Positions 25,624 to 35,242 of a stretch of 64,000 nt of DNA are shown piece by piece. The position numbers were made by a program, and so were the translations under genes. Location: positions 475,201 through 539,200 of the forward strand of contig NZ_JAGYWA010000004.1 in the NCBI RefSeq assembly GCF_018383905.1, given 5' to 3'. Numbering within the stretch: position 1 is the first letter of the stretch; each line of letters starts with the position of its first letter. Below the pieces are notes generated by a model. That model did not search any database. It saw nothing but the letters and a program-made list of their open reading frames with translations, and was not told where the DNA came from. Source of the stretch: Flavobacterium branchiicola. GTDB lineage: Bacteria; Bacteroidota; Bacteroidia; Flavobacteriales; Flavobacteriaceae.

Positions 25624-27537
25624 ATGAATGAAATTACTTCTTACTGGTGGATAATTGTAATCTTATTTGCCTTTATTTTTTACAAATTTATTTTGCGTGT
25701 TTTCTTTGGAATGGTGATTGTTCCGGAAGACAAAATTGGTTTAGTAACCAAAAAATTCGTTTTGTTTGGTCAGGACAGATCCCTGCCTGATGGTCGTATT
25801 ATTGCAACAAAGGGTGAAGCAGGTTACCAGGCGCAAACACTTGCTCCGGGTTTGTATTGGGGAATGTGGATCTGGCAATACTCTATAGATATGACTGGCT
25901 TTACCATAATTCCGGAAGGTAAAATTGGATTGGTTTTAAGTAAAGACGGAAAGGAAATTCCAACCGGACGAATCTTGGCAAGAAAAGTAGAAAGTGATAA
26001 TTTTCAGGATGCTACTTCTTTCTTGAACAACGGAGGACAAAAAGGACGTCAGACAGCGTTTATTACGACAGGATCTTATCGTATTAATACATTCTTATTT
26101 GAGATTGTAGTAGCAGATCAGATCAAGATTTACGAAAACATGATTGGTATTGTAACGGCTCTTGATGGAGAACCAATTCCGCAAGGACAAATTGCCGGAA
26201 AATTTGTTGATAGTCACAACAATTTTCAGGATTTTGATAAGTTTCTTGAGCATGGCGGAAATCGTGGTTTACAACCTCAGGTAATGTTGGCGGGTTCTTA
26301 TTATATTAATACGTGGGGAATTTTAATTGAACAAAATCCAATGACTGATGTGCCAATTGGTTATGTAGGTGTTGTAATTTCATACATTGGAGAAGATGGT
26401 CAGGATGTTACAGGAGATACCTTCAAGCATGGAAACATTGTTTCAAAAGGACAACGTGGTGTCTGGATGGAGCCTTTTGGACCAGGAAAATATGCGTTGA
26501 ATAAATATACAACCAAATTAGAAGCTGTACCAACAACAAACCTGGTTTTAAACTGGGCAAATGCTAGAAGCGAATCGCATGATTTAGATAAAAATCTTTC
26601 TACAATTACAGTTCGTTCAAAAGATGGTTTCCCGTTTAATCTGGATGTTGCGCAAATTATTCACGTTCCGGCTGCAGAAGCTCCAAAAGTAATCGCACGT
26701 TTTGGAAGTATGAATAACTTGGTTTCTCAGGTTTTAGAGCCTACAATTGGTAACTATTTTAGAAACTCGGCTCAAGATAGTGACGTGATTTCATTCTTGA
26801 CTACAAGAAAAGAACGTCAGGAATCTGCTAAGAATCATATCAAATTAGTATTGGACGAATACAACGTAAATGCTGTTGATACTTTGATTGGGGATATTGT
26901 ACCGCCAGATTCATTAATGAAAACTTTGACAGATAGAAAATTAGCCGAAGAAGAACAAAAAACGTATCAAACCCAAAGAATGGCGCAGGAACAACGTCAG
27001 GGAATGGAGAAAGAAACCGCAATTGCTGATATGCAAAAAGAAATTGTTAGAGCTTCACAAAGTGTCGAAATTGCGCAAAGAACGGCAGATGCAACGGTAA
27101 AAAAAGCAGAAGGAGACGCAACAAGTTTAAAGCTGAATGTAAATGCCGAAGCTGAAGCTACCAAAATGCGTGCAAATGCAGAAGCAGAAGCAACAAAGGC
27201 AAGGGCAGGAGCACAGGCAGAAGCAACAAAATTAAATGCAAGTGCAGAGGCAGAGAGAATTTCAAAAACAGGTTTGGCTGAAGCAGAAAAAATTATGGCA
27301 ATTGGTAAATCGACAGCCGAATCGTATCAGTTGCAAGTTACTGCAATGGGAGGTGATAATTTTACAAGATATAAAGTTACCGAAGAAATTGGTAAAGGAA
27401 ATATCAAAGTAATTCCGGATGTATTGATTTCAGGAAATGGTGGTTCAGATGGTTCTATCAGTGGTTTGTTAGGATTAAAACTAATGGAAATGATGGATAC
27501 TAAAGAATTAAAAGAAGGAAAAAATCCAAAGAAATAA
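25624..27537 (+). CDS. SPFH/flotillin-like membrane protein
   Basis: The 637-residue protein has one N-terminal membrane segment (residues 7-33), a long region of FG-repeat-like strands (VPEDKIGLVTKKF, IPEGKIGLVLSKDG, and more) that form the SPFH region, and a C-terminal Ala/Glu-rich coiled coil from about 430 to 570 (AEAEATKARAGAQAEATKLN). Flotillins form membrane-associated cages; bacterial relatives such as FloT organise microdomains. It is monocistronic, with its own promoter and terminator. Confidence 0.88.
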   Translation: MNEITSYWWIIVILFAFIFYKFILRVFFGMVIVPEDKIGLVTKKFVLFGQDRSLPDGRIIATKGEAGYQAQTLAPGLYWGMWIWQYSIDMTGFTIIPEGKIGLVLSKDGKEIPTGRILARKVESDNFQDATSFLNNGGQKGRQTAFITTGSYRINTFLFEIVVADQIKIYENMIGIVTALDGEPIPQGQIAGKFVDSHNNFQDFDKFLEHGGNRGLQPQVMLAGSYYINTWGILIEQNPMTDVPIGYVGVVISYIGEDGQDVTGDTFKHGNIVSKGQRGVWMEPFGPGKYALNKYTTKLEAVPTTNLVLNWANARSESHDLDKNLSTITVRSKDGFPFNLDVAQIIHVPAAEAPKVIARFGSMNNLVSQVLEPTIGNYFRNSAQDSDVISFLTTRKERQESAKNHIKLVLDEYNVNAVDTLIGDIVPPDSLMKTLTDRKLAEEEQKTYQTQRMAQEQRQGMEKETAIADMQKEIVRASQSVEIAQRTADATVKKAEGDATSLKLNVNAEAEATKMRANAEAEATKARAGAQAEATKLNASAEAERISKTGLAEAEKIMAIGKSTAESYQLQVTAMGGDNFTRYKVTEEIGKGNIKVIPDVLISGNGGSDGSISGLLGLKLMEMMDTKELKEGKNPKK

Positions 27538-27601
27538 TAACTATTGAAACAAACCAGAGAGATTTTTAAACCCTGTTTGGTTTAAAATTAAAAAGGTCTA
27601 G

Positions 27602-27635
27602 AAAACCGATTTGCGAAAGTAAATCGGTTTTTTTT
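27602..27635 (+). terminator. Terminator of the SPFH gene
   Basis: Stem aaaaccgattt / aaatcggtttt around a gcgaaagt loop with a T run on the right, downstream of the SPFH stop. It is the same stem-loop type, in the opposite orientation, as at 18888-18920 and 19764-19796. Confidence 0.75.
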
Positions 27636-27771
27636 ATTAGTGTTTTTCTAATGTTAGCTGGGTTTTAGTACAGTTTTATAGAAAAAACTTAGAATTTTAG
27701 CAACTTAGAATCTTAGCATCTTTTGGAAAAAATCTCAGTATCTTAGCGCCTTAGAATCTTAGTAGCTTAGA

Positions 27772-28266
27772 ATGAAAAAAATCCTCCTCCTTTCCGATAC
27801 GCACAGCCATATTGACGATACTATTTTAAAATATGTGGCACAAGCAGATGAAGTATGGCATGCCGGTGATATCGGGGATTTAAGTGTTACAGATACCATT
27901 AAGAAGTTAAAACCGTTGCGTTGCGTTTATGGTAATATAGACGATGCAAAGGCAAGGTTGGAGTTTCCGTTGCATAATCGTTTTATGTGTGAAAATGTTT
28001 CCGTTTGGATCACTCACATTGGAGGTTATCCTGGAAAATACAATCCTGCTATTAGAGAAGAAATGGCTTCAAATCCGCCAAAATTATTTATTTGCGGACA
28101 TTCTCATATTTTAAAAGTGATGTTCGATAAAAAGAATAACTTATTGCATATGAATCCCGGAGCGGCAGGTAAAAGTGGATTTCATCAGGTTCGTACAATG
28201 CTTCGATTTGTAATTGATGATGATAAAATTAAGGATTTAGAGATTGTTGAGATAGGAAAAAAATAG
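27772..28266 (+). CDS. Metallophosphoesterase (YfcE/MJ0936 family)
   Basis: The 164-residue cytoplasmic phosphodiesterase has all calcineurin-like motifs: SDTHSHID at the start, HAGDIGD, GNIDD, ITHIGG, and CGHSHI. It is the short YfcE type, which can act on cyclic or bis-nucleotide phosphodiesters; the substrate is unknown. It follows the word repeats at 27680-27770 and is convergent with the histidine kinase. Confidence 0.9.
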   Translation: MKKILLLSDTHSHIDDTILKYVAQADEVWHAGDIGDLSVTDTIKKLKPLRCVYGNIDDAKARLEFPLHNRFMCENVSVWITHIGGYPGKYNPAIREEMASNPPKLFICGHSHILKVMFDKKNNLLHMNPGAAGKSGFHQVRTMLRFVIDDDKIKDLEIVEIGKK

Positions 28267-28273
28267 CTGTTCC

Positions 28274-29191
28274 TTAATGCGGTAAAGGGATTTTAATTTT
28301 TATTACGGTGCCTTTTTCTGCTTTTGAAATTATCTCAAAAGTTCCTTTGAATTTTTTAACACGCGCTCTTATTCGGTTTAATCCAAAGCCTTCCGTTTCA
28401 TCTATTTTTTTAGTATTAAAACCTTTTCCGTTATCTTCTATTTTAATACAAAAACAGTTTTTGTTTTCTTTTAAACTTATTTGAGATTTAGTGGCTTTAC
28501 TGTGCTTTATAATGTTATTGAATAATTCTGATACAATAAAATAGATCTTCATTTCAAATTTTTCAATATATCTTTTATCAGTCTCGATTGTATTCGAAAA
28601 TTCAAAATCTATATCGATGTTTGAGTTTCTTTCGCATAAATCTTCTAAAGCGTAAAGTAAGCCAAAACGAACCAGAAGGCTGGGAACAAGGTCATGCGAA
28701 AGGTCTCTTAATTGGTCATGAGCTTCGGCTAAAATTGTTTTTGCTTTTTGAATTTCTGCTGACTGTATATTGTTTTGTGTGGTAAAGGTATTAAGGTGTA
28801 GTCCAACAGATGATAATAGAGAGTTGACATTGTCATGCAAAAAAGAAGCTATTTTTTTTCGTTCAATTTCCTGGCTGTCAATTCCGGAATTAATTACATC
28901 TAAGAGAATTTTCTGTTTGATGTCTTTTCGTCTTATTTTTTGTTTTAGTTTATTATTTTGATAAAAGAAATAAAATAAAAAAAACAAAATAATAATAAGA
29001 AGTATCGATAGACTTACCACTTTTTTGTTTCGTAACTGATCTAGTTTCTTTAGTTCAGCAGTGCTTGTTTTCTTAGATGTTTTGTATTGCTGATTGTTTT
29101 CCTTTAAAGTTCCCTGTTGTTGACTAAAAACAGGAGTGTTATTAAAAGAAAGAATAAAAGACAGCAATATTAAGATCCTGAAAAACAGCAT
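28274..29191 (-). CDS. Sensor histidine kinase, NarX/LiaS type
   Basis: The 305-residue kinase has a signal peptide or first segment, a short sensor, one membrane helix (residues about 57-77), the HisKA_3 phospho-acceptor box with H119 (ERKKIASFLHDNVNSLL) and a HATPase_c domain (ELFNNIIKHSKAT, IEDNGKGFN, GFGLNRIRARV). The short exported sensor gives little clue to its ligand. It forms a two-component pair with the response regulator upstream (33-base gap) and is convergent with the phosphoesterase. Confidence 0.9.
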   Translation of the reverse strand: MLFFRILILLSFILSFNNTPVFSQQQGTLKENNQQYKTSKKTSTAELKKLDQLRNKKVVSLSILLIIILFFLFYFFYQNNKLKQKIRRKDIKQKILLDVINSGIDSQEIERKKIASFLHDNVNSLLSSVGLHLNTFTTQNNIQSAEIQKAKTILAEAHDQLRDLSHDLVPSLLVRFGLLYALEDLCERNSNIDIDFEFSNTIETDKRYIEKFEMKIYFIVSELFNNIIKHSKATKSQISLKENKNCFCIKIEDNGKGFNTKKIDETEGFGLNRIRARVKKFKGTFEIISKAEKGTVIKIKIPLPH

Positions 29192-29224
29192 AGGAGTAAA
29201 TTTTGATGCAAATTTATTTTGAAA

Positions 29225-29887
29225 TTAAGGATTGATGAGATTGTTTTTTAAAGCATATTTAACCAGTCCGATCGTATTTTTTGTCTGCAGTTTTTTCATA
29301 ATATTTTTTCGATGTGTTTCAACAGTATTTATGCTTATAAAAAGCTGCTCGCTTATTTCTTTTCCGCTGTACTCAAGTGAAATCAAAGTGATTATTTCAA
29401 TTTCGCGAGGACTTAAAATTTGGTTCTCAGTATAAATGTTTTTGTTTAGTTTTGGATTGTTTTGTGTAAGGCTTTTAAAAACCTTTTCTCTAATTGCATC
29501 AGAAAAATAATCTTGTCCCTGATATACTGAATGGATTGCTTCGATGATATTTTCGCCAGCACATTTTTTTGTCAGATATCCTTTTGCTTCCAGTTTCATT
29601 ACTTCTTTAATGATTTTTAGATCATCATAACTCGATAAAATAATGATCTTGCAAGGGCTTTTTTTTGCATTAAATTCCTGAAGTACTTTGATGCCATCTT
29701 TTTCTGGCATACTAATATCTAAGATTAAGATATCAGCGTTATTTTGAAGAACTTCGTCGTAAACATTGTTTCCATTTAAGGAACTGCCTACAACTTCAAA
29801 ATTTTCAACTGTTTGTAATAAATTGGTCAAACCATCAATAAGTACTTGATGATCATCGGCAAGGTGGATTTTTATTTTTTGCGTCAT
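29225..29887 (-). CDS. Response regulator, NarL/FixJ family
   Basis: The 220-residue regulator has a receiver domain with acidic pair D11-D12, phospho-acceptor D57 (ILILDISMPEKDG), and the Lys of SSYDDLKII-GYLTKKC, followed by a LuxR-type HTH (LSPREIEIITLISLEYSGKEI through INTVETHRKNIMKKL). It pairs with the histidine kinase downstream. The regulated genes cannot be read from the window. Confidence 0.92.
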   Translation of the reverse strand: MTQKIKIHLADDHQVLIDGLTNLLQTVENFEVVGSSLNGNNVYDEVLQNNADILILDISMPEKDGIKVLQEFNAKKSPCKIIILSSYDDLKIIKEVMKLEAKGYLTKKCAGENIIEAIHSVYQGQDYFSDAIREKVFKSLTQNNPKLNKNIYTENQILSPREIEIITLISLEYSGKEISEQLFISINTVETHRKNIMKKLQTKNTIGLVKYALKNNLINP

Positions 29888-29973
29888 TGTTATTTGTGAT
29901 CTAAGCGCACAAAATTAACAGAAGATAGCTATATAAAACTGCTGTTGAAGGTTGATTTATAATAATATAGGGC

Positions 29974-30002
29974 ACAAAAAAACCCGAATAAAAATTCGGG
30001 TT
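29974..30002 (-). terminator. Terminator of DUF4293
   Basis: Stem aacccgaat (29981-29989), loop aaaa, and attcgggtt (29994-30002), with an A run to the left on the plus strand that gives the U tract for the minus-strand DUF4293 transcript. Confidence 0.75.
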
Positions 30003-30033
30003 CTCTTCGCACAAAAAAATTAAGTTTATAGGT

Positions 30034-30450
30034 TTATCTCAAACGATCTACAGATTTTACGAGATCTTCGTCCTTTTTGATGGCCTTATTAGCTAAAACT
30101 AATAATACGATAGCAACAATAGGAAGAAACATCCCAATACCTTTCTCTGAAACTGCAGCAGCAGTTTCTCCAGATAAATTTAGAGATCGGTAAACAAATA
30201 ATCCTAATAAAATTAAATTTAATATCATGTTCAGTCTGTTCATCACAAACTGATTTTGTCTCTTTTTATATGAAATAATGCTAACAATACTAAGCATTGT
30301 ACTTAAACCTAATAAAACAGTGTAAAACTGATCTTGCATAAAATAGAATGCTTTACCTCCATTTAATGTCCAAAGCGGAACAAAAAACATAAGTACCCCT
30401 GTTACGACAAAGGTAAGAAATAGATATACAGTCTGAATTCTTTGTATCAT
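30034..30450 (-). CDS. DUF4293 membrane protein
   Basis: The 138-residue protein has four predicted membrane helices and begins MIQRIQTVYLFL, typical of Bacteroidota DUF4293. This gene is usually divergent from rho in this phylum, and here it is as well, with about 180 bases between the two starts. No biochemical role is known. Confidence 0.87.
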   Translation of the reverse strand: MIQRIQTVYLFLTFVVTGVLMFFVPLWTLNGGKAFYFMQDQFYTVLLGLSTMLSIVSIISYKKRQNQFVMNRLNMILNLILLGLFVYRSLNLSGETAAAVSEKGIGMFLPIVAIVLLVLANKAIKKDEDLVKSVDRLR

Positions 30451-30633
30451 GGTCTAAAATTGTTTTACAAAAATATATTTTCTTTTTTTAAAATACTATT
30501 GTATGATAAAATTTTATTCGTATTATTGCATCATAATACCGTAAGCACTTCATACTGCGGTCAATCGAAAACAATTATCTACCTATTCTTTTTACAGTAT
30601 TTCCTTTAAAATAATTAAATTCATAGAACATTC

Positions 30634-32505
30634 ATGTTTGATATTTCTGCATTAAAAGAAATGAAGCTTTCTGAGCTTCAAGAAATAGCTAAGTTAGCTA
30701 AAACTATAAAGTTTAATGGCGTTAAAAAAGAGACTCTGATTACTCAGATCTTAGCGCATCAGGAAGCGAGTGCTACACCGCCAGTTTCTGCTATTGCCGA
30801 AAAAGAAATAACAGACGATAAACCAAAGAGAGCCAGAATTGCTCCTGTTAAAAAAGCAGCAAGTCCAAAAAACGCTCCAGTTCTGGAATTTGATCAGGTT
30901 GAGGAAATCCATGAGAAAAAGGAAGCTCCGACACCAGTAAAAACAAAAACTCAGGCAACGCCTAAAATTCAGGCGACTCCAAAAATTCAACCCGCTTCAA
31001 AAATTCAACCGACGCCAAAAGTGGAGGAAAATGTTGAAGGTGCAGAAGTTGCTGAGGAAAAAGTTGTAGAGAAAAAAGAGCCTAAAATCGTAAAATTTAA
31101 TAAATCTGCTTACGAGAAAAAAGTAGCGCTACAAAAGGAAAAAGAAGCTGTAAAAGAAGTAAATAGTGAAGAAGAATCTTCAGATGCTCCAACTGCAATA
31201 GTTGAAAATGCTGAAACAACTGCTCCGGTAAAAAAAATAAATCCGAATCAGAACAAAAATCAAAATCAAAATCCGAATCAAAACCAGAACGTAAACCCAA
31301 ATCAGAATCAAAATGGGAACGGTAATGGAAATAACGGAAATCAAAATCATAAAAATAAAAAGAATAATTTCAGAGATTCAGATTTTGAATTTGACGGAAT
31401 TATCGAAAGTGAAGGTGTTCTTGAGATGATGCCGGACGGTTACGGATTCTTACGTTCATCAGATTATAATTATTTAGCCTCTCCGGATGATATTTATTTA
31501 TCAACTTCACAAATCAGATTATTCGGTCTTAAAACCGGAGATACTGTAAAAGGAGTGGTTCGTCCTCCAAAAGAAGGCGAGAAATTTTTCCCTTTAGTTC
31601 GTGTACTTAAAATTAATGGTCACGATCCGCAAGTAGTTCGCGACAGAGTTTCTTTTGAACACTTGACACCGGTTTTCCCTTCAGAAAAATTCAAATTAGC
31701 CGAAAAAGGCAGTTCTGTATCAACGCGTATTATCGATTTATTTTCTCCAATAGGAAAAGGACAACGTGGTATGATCGTTGCTCAGCCTAAAACGGGTAAA
31801 ACAATGCTTTTAAAAGATATTGCAAACGCAATTGCTGCTAATCATCCGGAAGTTTATTTGATTGTTCTTTTGATTGATGAGCGTCCTGAAGAGGTTACAG
31901 ATATGCAACGCAGCGTACGCGGAGAAGTTATTGCTTCTACTTTTGACAGAGAACCGCAAGAACACGTAAAAATTGCTAATATCGTTCTTGAAAAAGCAAA
32001 ACGTTTAGTAGAATGCGGACATGATGTAGTAATCTTATTAGATTCGATCACGCGTTTAGCAAGAGCTTACAATACAGTACAGCCAGCTTCTGGTAAAGTT
32101 TTAAGTGGAGGTGTTGATGCAAATGCATTACAGAAACCAAAACGTTTCTTTGGAGCAGCAAGAAATGTCGAAAACGGTGGTTCATTAAGTATCATCGCAA
32201 CGGCATTGACAGAAACAGGTTCTAAAATGGATGAGGTTATTTTTGAAGAATTTAAAGGTACTGGAAACATGGAGCTTCAATTGGATCGTAAAATCGCAAA
32301 CAAACGTATTTTCCCTGCAATCGATCTTACTTCTTCAAGTACACGTCGTGATGACTTATTATTGGATGAAAAAACATTACAAAGAATGTGGATCATGCGT
32401 AAATATCTATCTGACATGAACCCGGTAGAATCTATGGATTTTGTAAACGATCGTTTCAAGAAAACCAGAAACAACGAAGAGTTTTTGATTTCTATGAATG
32501 ATTAA
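30634..32505 (+). CDS. rho: Transcription termination factor Rho
   Basis: The 623-residue RNA helicase terminates transcription and separates RNA from polymerase. The N-terminal SAP-like Rho_N region ([18 protein letters not shown]) is followed by a Bacteroidota-type low-complexity segment (residues about 45-250) rich in Lys/Glu and then Asn/Gln (NPNQNQN-type runs), the RNA-binding cold-shock-like domain, and the ATPase core with Walker [11 protein letters not shown] and Walker [14 protein letters not shown]. The Asn/Gln-rich insert is about 45 residues and likely disordered. It has its own terminator and is divergent from DUF4293. Confidence 0.97.
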   Translation: MFDISALKEMKLSELQEIAKLAKTIKFNGVKKETLITQILAHQEASATPPVSAIAEKEITDDKPKRARIAPVKKAASPKNAPVLEFDQVEEIHEKKEAPTPVKTKTQATPKIQATPKIQPASKIQPTPKVEENVEGAEVAEEKVVEKKEPKIVKFNKSAYEKKVALQKEKEAVKEVNSEEESSDAPTAIVENAETTAPVKKINPNQNKNQNQNPNQNQNVNPNQNQNGNGNGNNGNQNHKNKKNNFRDSDFEFDGIIESEGVLEMMPDGYGFLRSSDYNYLASPDDIYLSTSQIRLFGLKTGDTVKGVVRPPKEGEKFFPLVRVLKINGHDPQVVRDRVSFEHLTPVFPSEKFKLAEKGSSVSTRIIDLFSPIGKGQRGMIVAQPKTGKTMLLKDIANAIAANHPEVYLIVLLIDERPEEVTDMQRSVRGEVIASTFDREPQEHVKIANIVLEKAKRLVECGHDVVILLDSITRLARAYNTVQPASGKVLSGGVDANALQKPKRFFGAARNVENGGSLSIIATALTETGSKMDEVIFEEFKGTGNMELQLDRKIANKRIFPAIDLTSSSTRRDDLLLDEKTLQRMWIMRKYLSDMNPVESMDFVNDRFKKTRNNEEFLISMND

Positions 32506-32563
32506 GAAAAGGTTCTAAGGGACTAAGGTGCAAAGGTCCAGAGGTTTTTCTTTGGAATCTATA

Positions 32564-32600
32564 TAAAAAAAAGGGATGAGTTTTACTCATCCCTTTTTTT
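32564..32600 (+). terminator. Terminator downstream of rho
   Basis: Stem aaaaaaagggatgag / ctcatccctttttt with a 5-base tttta loop and a T run on the right, some 60 bases after the rho stop. It is embedded in a TTAGAACC word repeat that runs from about 32505 to 32645. It could also end the convergent M28 peptidase transcript. Confidence 0.75.
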
Positions 32601-32668
32601 GAATCTTAGTACCTCAGAACCTTAGTCCCTCAGAACCTTTGTAACTTTGAGCCTTTACAGCTTTGAAC

Positions 32669-33685
32669 CTATTTCTTATCAACTACTGGTCTTTCGGCTC
32701 TATTAGCTAAATCCCATGCAACTGAAAACGCCAATTGTGTTCTTTTTGTCAAAGCATCGTATTCGATTTTTTCCGGAGTATCATCTTTTCCGTGGTAATC
32801 TTCGTGAACTCCGTTGAAGAAGAAAACAGAAGGAATACCATGTTTTGCGAAGTTGTAATGGTCAGAACGCTCATAAAAATGGTTTGGATCTTTAGGATCA
32901 TTAAATTTAAAATCTAAGTCCATTTTGATGTATTTATCGTTTTGAGATACAACAGCATTGTGTAAATCAGATGATAATCTGTCAGCACCAATTACGTATA
33001 CATAATTATTAGTTTTAGAATGCTCAACATCGCGACGTCCGATCATATCAATATTGATGTCTGCAACTGTATTGGCAATTGGAAATAACGGATTTTCAGA
33101 ATAAAAGCGAGATCCGTGTAAACCATGTTCTTCACCAGTTACGTGAAGAAATAAGATAGAACGTTTTGGTCCGTGTCCTTGTTTTTTTGCTTTAGCAAAT
33201 GCTTTAGCCATTTCCATAACCGCCACAGTTCCCGAACCGTCATCGTCGGCTCCGTTGTAAACTTCACCATCTTTAATTCCAACGTGGTCATAGTGTGCAG
33301 AAATTACCAAAATTTCGTCTGGTTTTTCAGAACCTTCAATATATGCCCAGATGTTTTCAGAATCAGGTAAATTTTCGTTGCGTCTTGCGTTTAAGAAAGC
33401 AGCAGGAATGTGTTGGTAATAATCTGAAGCACCTTTTGGAAAAGAGATTCCGCTTTTTTTGTATTGCTCAATCATATAAAGACCTGCTTTTTTCTGTCCT
33501 TTTGAGCCAGTTTCACGACCTTCCATTTCATCGGAAGCAATTGTGTAAAGCATTTTTTTAAGATCTTTTTCCGAAATCGCTTTAATGTATTTTGTAGGAT
33601 CCGAATTGTCTTTGGATGCTGTCGACTGCGCAGTTTTACAAGAGTACGCAGAAACGATTAGTAATAAAAGGAGTAATTTTTTCAT
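32669..33685 (-). CDS. M28 family metallopeptidase lipoprotein
   Basis: The 338-residue peptidase has a lipoprotein signal ending in C16 (SAYSCKT) and an M28 core with two-zinc ligands in SAHYDHVG, NGADDDGSGT, TGEEHGLHGS, DMIGR and SDHYNFAKHGIP. Family enzymes are aminopeptidases acting on peptides from the N-terminus. It is likely attached to the outer membrane, where it degrades imported peptides. It is followed at the other end by the DUF3667 gene. Confidence 0.92.
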   Translation of the reverse strand: MKKLLLLLLIVSAYSCKTAQSTASKDNSDPTKYIKAISEKDLKKMLYTIASDEMEGRETGSKGQKKAGLYMIEQYKKSGISFPKGASDYYQHIPAAFLNARRNENLPDSENIWAYIEGSEKPDEILVISAHYDHVGIKDGEVYNGADDDGSGTVAVMEMAKAFAKAKKQGHGPKRSILFLHVTGEEHGLHGSRFYSENPLFPIANTVADINIDMIGRRDVEHSKTNNYVYVIGADRLSSDLHNAVVSQNDKYIKMDLDFKFNDPKDPNHFYERSDHYNFAKHGIPSVFFFNGVHEDYHGKDDTPEKIEYDALTKRTQLAFSVAWDLANRAERPVVDKK

Positions 33686-33693
33686 TCCTATAG

Positions 33694-34665
33694 TTAGTGT
33701 AAATTAATAAAGGTGTAAAGAACGTAAATGGTTAGTAAAAATAGAATAAAAAGCGAGTTAATTATAAATAAGAAAACACTTTTAATAAAGGATACTATTC
33801 TGGATTCGCCATAAAAGCGATGATGAGCAGGATAAAAATAATAGCACATCCAAATAGTTCCAACAAAATTAATAATGCTGGATATATATGACAATGGACT
33901 ATCTTCTCCAAATAAACCTATAATTCTGTCTATGATAAACATAATAAGGAAAATAAGAAGTAAGAAAGAAAAGTAATGAAGCGTGAAAATTCCGTGATCA
34001 AAATAATACCATTTCTTTTTATTATGAAAAAGCCACAAGAAAAAAGCGAAAAATGGCATAATAATAAATAGAATTTTAGGAAGATTGTGAAAGAAAGCTT
34101 CTACGAACTTAACATAAATCTCTTTTTTAGTATATTTCTCAGTGACGTGGCTTGCTTTTTCGACAAACCAATAGCTAGTTGTATTTAGCTTGTCTTCTTC
34201 TTTTCCATATTTCTGGACAGAATCAATTTTCTTCATGTTCAAAAAATGAAAGTATTTCTTGTCTTCTTTTTTAACATTCAGATCTTTAGAAGCTTTTTCA
34301 ATTTCCTTATTTAATGCTTTTTCACTTTTATCAATCTCGCTGCCTACTTTACTTGGAAACATTGCAATCAGTAAAAATGTAATAAAGCTGATAAAAATAT
34401 ATAATCGGACTGGTGCTAAATAAGACAAACGCTTTCCTGAAAGATATTCTTTGGTCAGTGTTGAAGGCTTAAAAAGAAGATTTTTAATTGTCTTCCAGAA
34501 AGCATTTTCATAATGCGTCAGATCTTCAAAAAAATGGATAAACAAATGGTGAAATGTTTTTCGGCTATCTGTATTTTCTTGTCCACAATTGGGGCAATAT
34601 TTTTGTTCAACAACATGTCTGCAATTTAAGCAGGTTTTATCTTTTCTAATCGGACTATGTGACAT
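33694..34665 (-). CDS. DUF3667 membrane protein with zinc ribbon
   Basis: The 323-residue protein begins with a zinc ribbon (CLNCRHVVEQKYCPNCGQ, CxxC...CxxC) and then a DUF3667 core with FFEDLTHYENAFWKTIKNLLFKPSTLTKEYL. About five membrane helices follow, with a soluble middle part rich in Lys. The family is common in Bacteroidota and has no known function. It is adjacent to the M28 peptidase (8-base gap) and is the upstream gene of that pair. Confidence 0.85.
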   Translation of the reverse strand: MSHSPIRKDKTCLNCRHVVEQKYCPNCGQENTDSRKTFHHLFIHFFEDLTHYENAFWKTIKNLLFKPSTLTKEYLSGKRLSYLAPVRLYIFISFITFLLIAMFPSKVGSEIDKSEKALNKEIEKASKDLNVKKEDKKYFHFLNMKKIDSVQKYGKEEDKLNTTSYWFVEKASHVTEKYTKKEIYVKFVEAFFHNLPKILFIIMPFFAFFLWLFHNKKKWYYFDHGIFTLHYFSFLLLIFLIMFIIDRIIGLFGEDSPLSYISSIINFVGTIWMCYYFYPAHHRFYGESRIVSFIKSVFLFIINSLFILFLLTIYVLYTFINLH

Positions 34666-34736
34666 TGGTTATTTAGTTGATTTGGTTTTAGTTTTTTAGT
34701 TTAGAGATGGTAAGGGTTTAAACTAGCTTGTGCTTT

Positions 34737-35240
34737 TTTGCCACGAATTACACGAATCATCACGAATTAATTACTAAAAATCAGTGTCAATCTGTATCAT
34801 CTGCATAATCGGTGTGCTATTTTTTACCCACGGATTTTACTGGTTTAAACGGGTCTGTCACGGGTTAAAATATTATCAAAATTATCTGCTGATATGTTTT
34901 AGCCACGAATTCACGAATTAATTGTATTAAAGATCGGTGTCAATCTGTATCATCCGTTTAATCCGTGTGCTAATTTTTGTCCACGGATTTTACTGGTTTA
35001 AACGGGTTTGTCACGGATTAAAATATTATCAAAATTATCTGCTGATATGTTTTAGCCACGAATTCACGAATTAATTGTATTAAAAATCGGTGTCAATCTG
35101 TATAATCCGTTTAATCCGTGTGCTATTTTTTGTCCACGGATTTTACCAGTTTAAACGGGTTTGCCACGGATTCATGAATTAGGTTTGTTAAAAATCAGTG
35201 TTAATCTCTATAATCCACGTCATCCGTGTGCTGTAAAAAA
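34737..35240. repeat. Tandem repeat of about 153 bp, three copies
   Basis: In this otherwise gene-free gap the sequence beginning CCACGGATTTTACTGGTTTA starts at 34828, 34981 and 35134, a period of 153 bases. Each unit includes 'ttagccacgaattcacgaattaattgtatt' type sequence and 'gtcaatctgtatcatccgtttaatccgtg', which are themselves inverted words. The first and last copies are partial or diverged. No ORF is supported in it. Confidence 0.85.
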
Positions 35241-35242
35241 TA

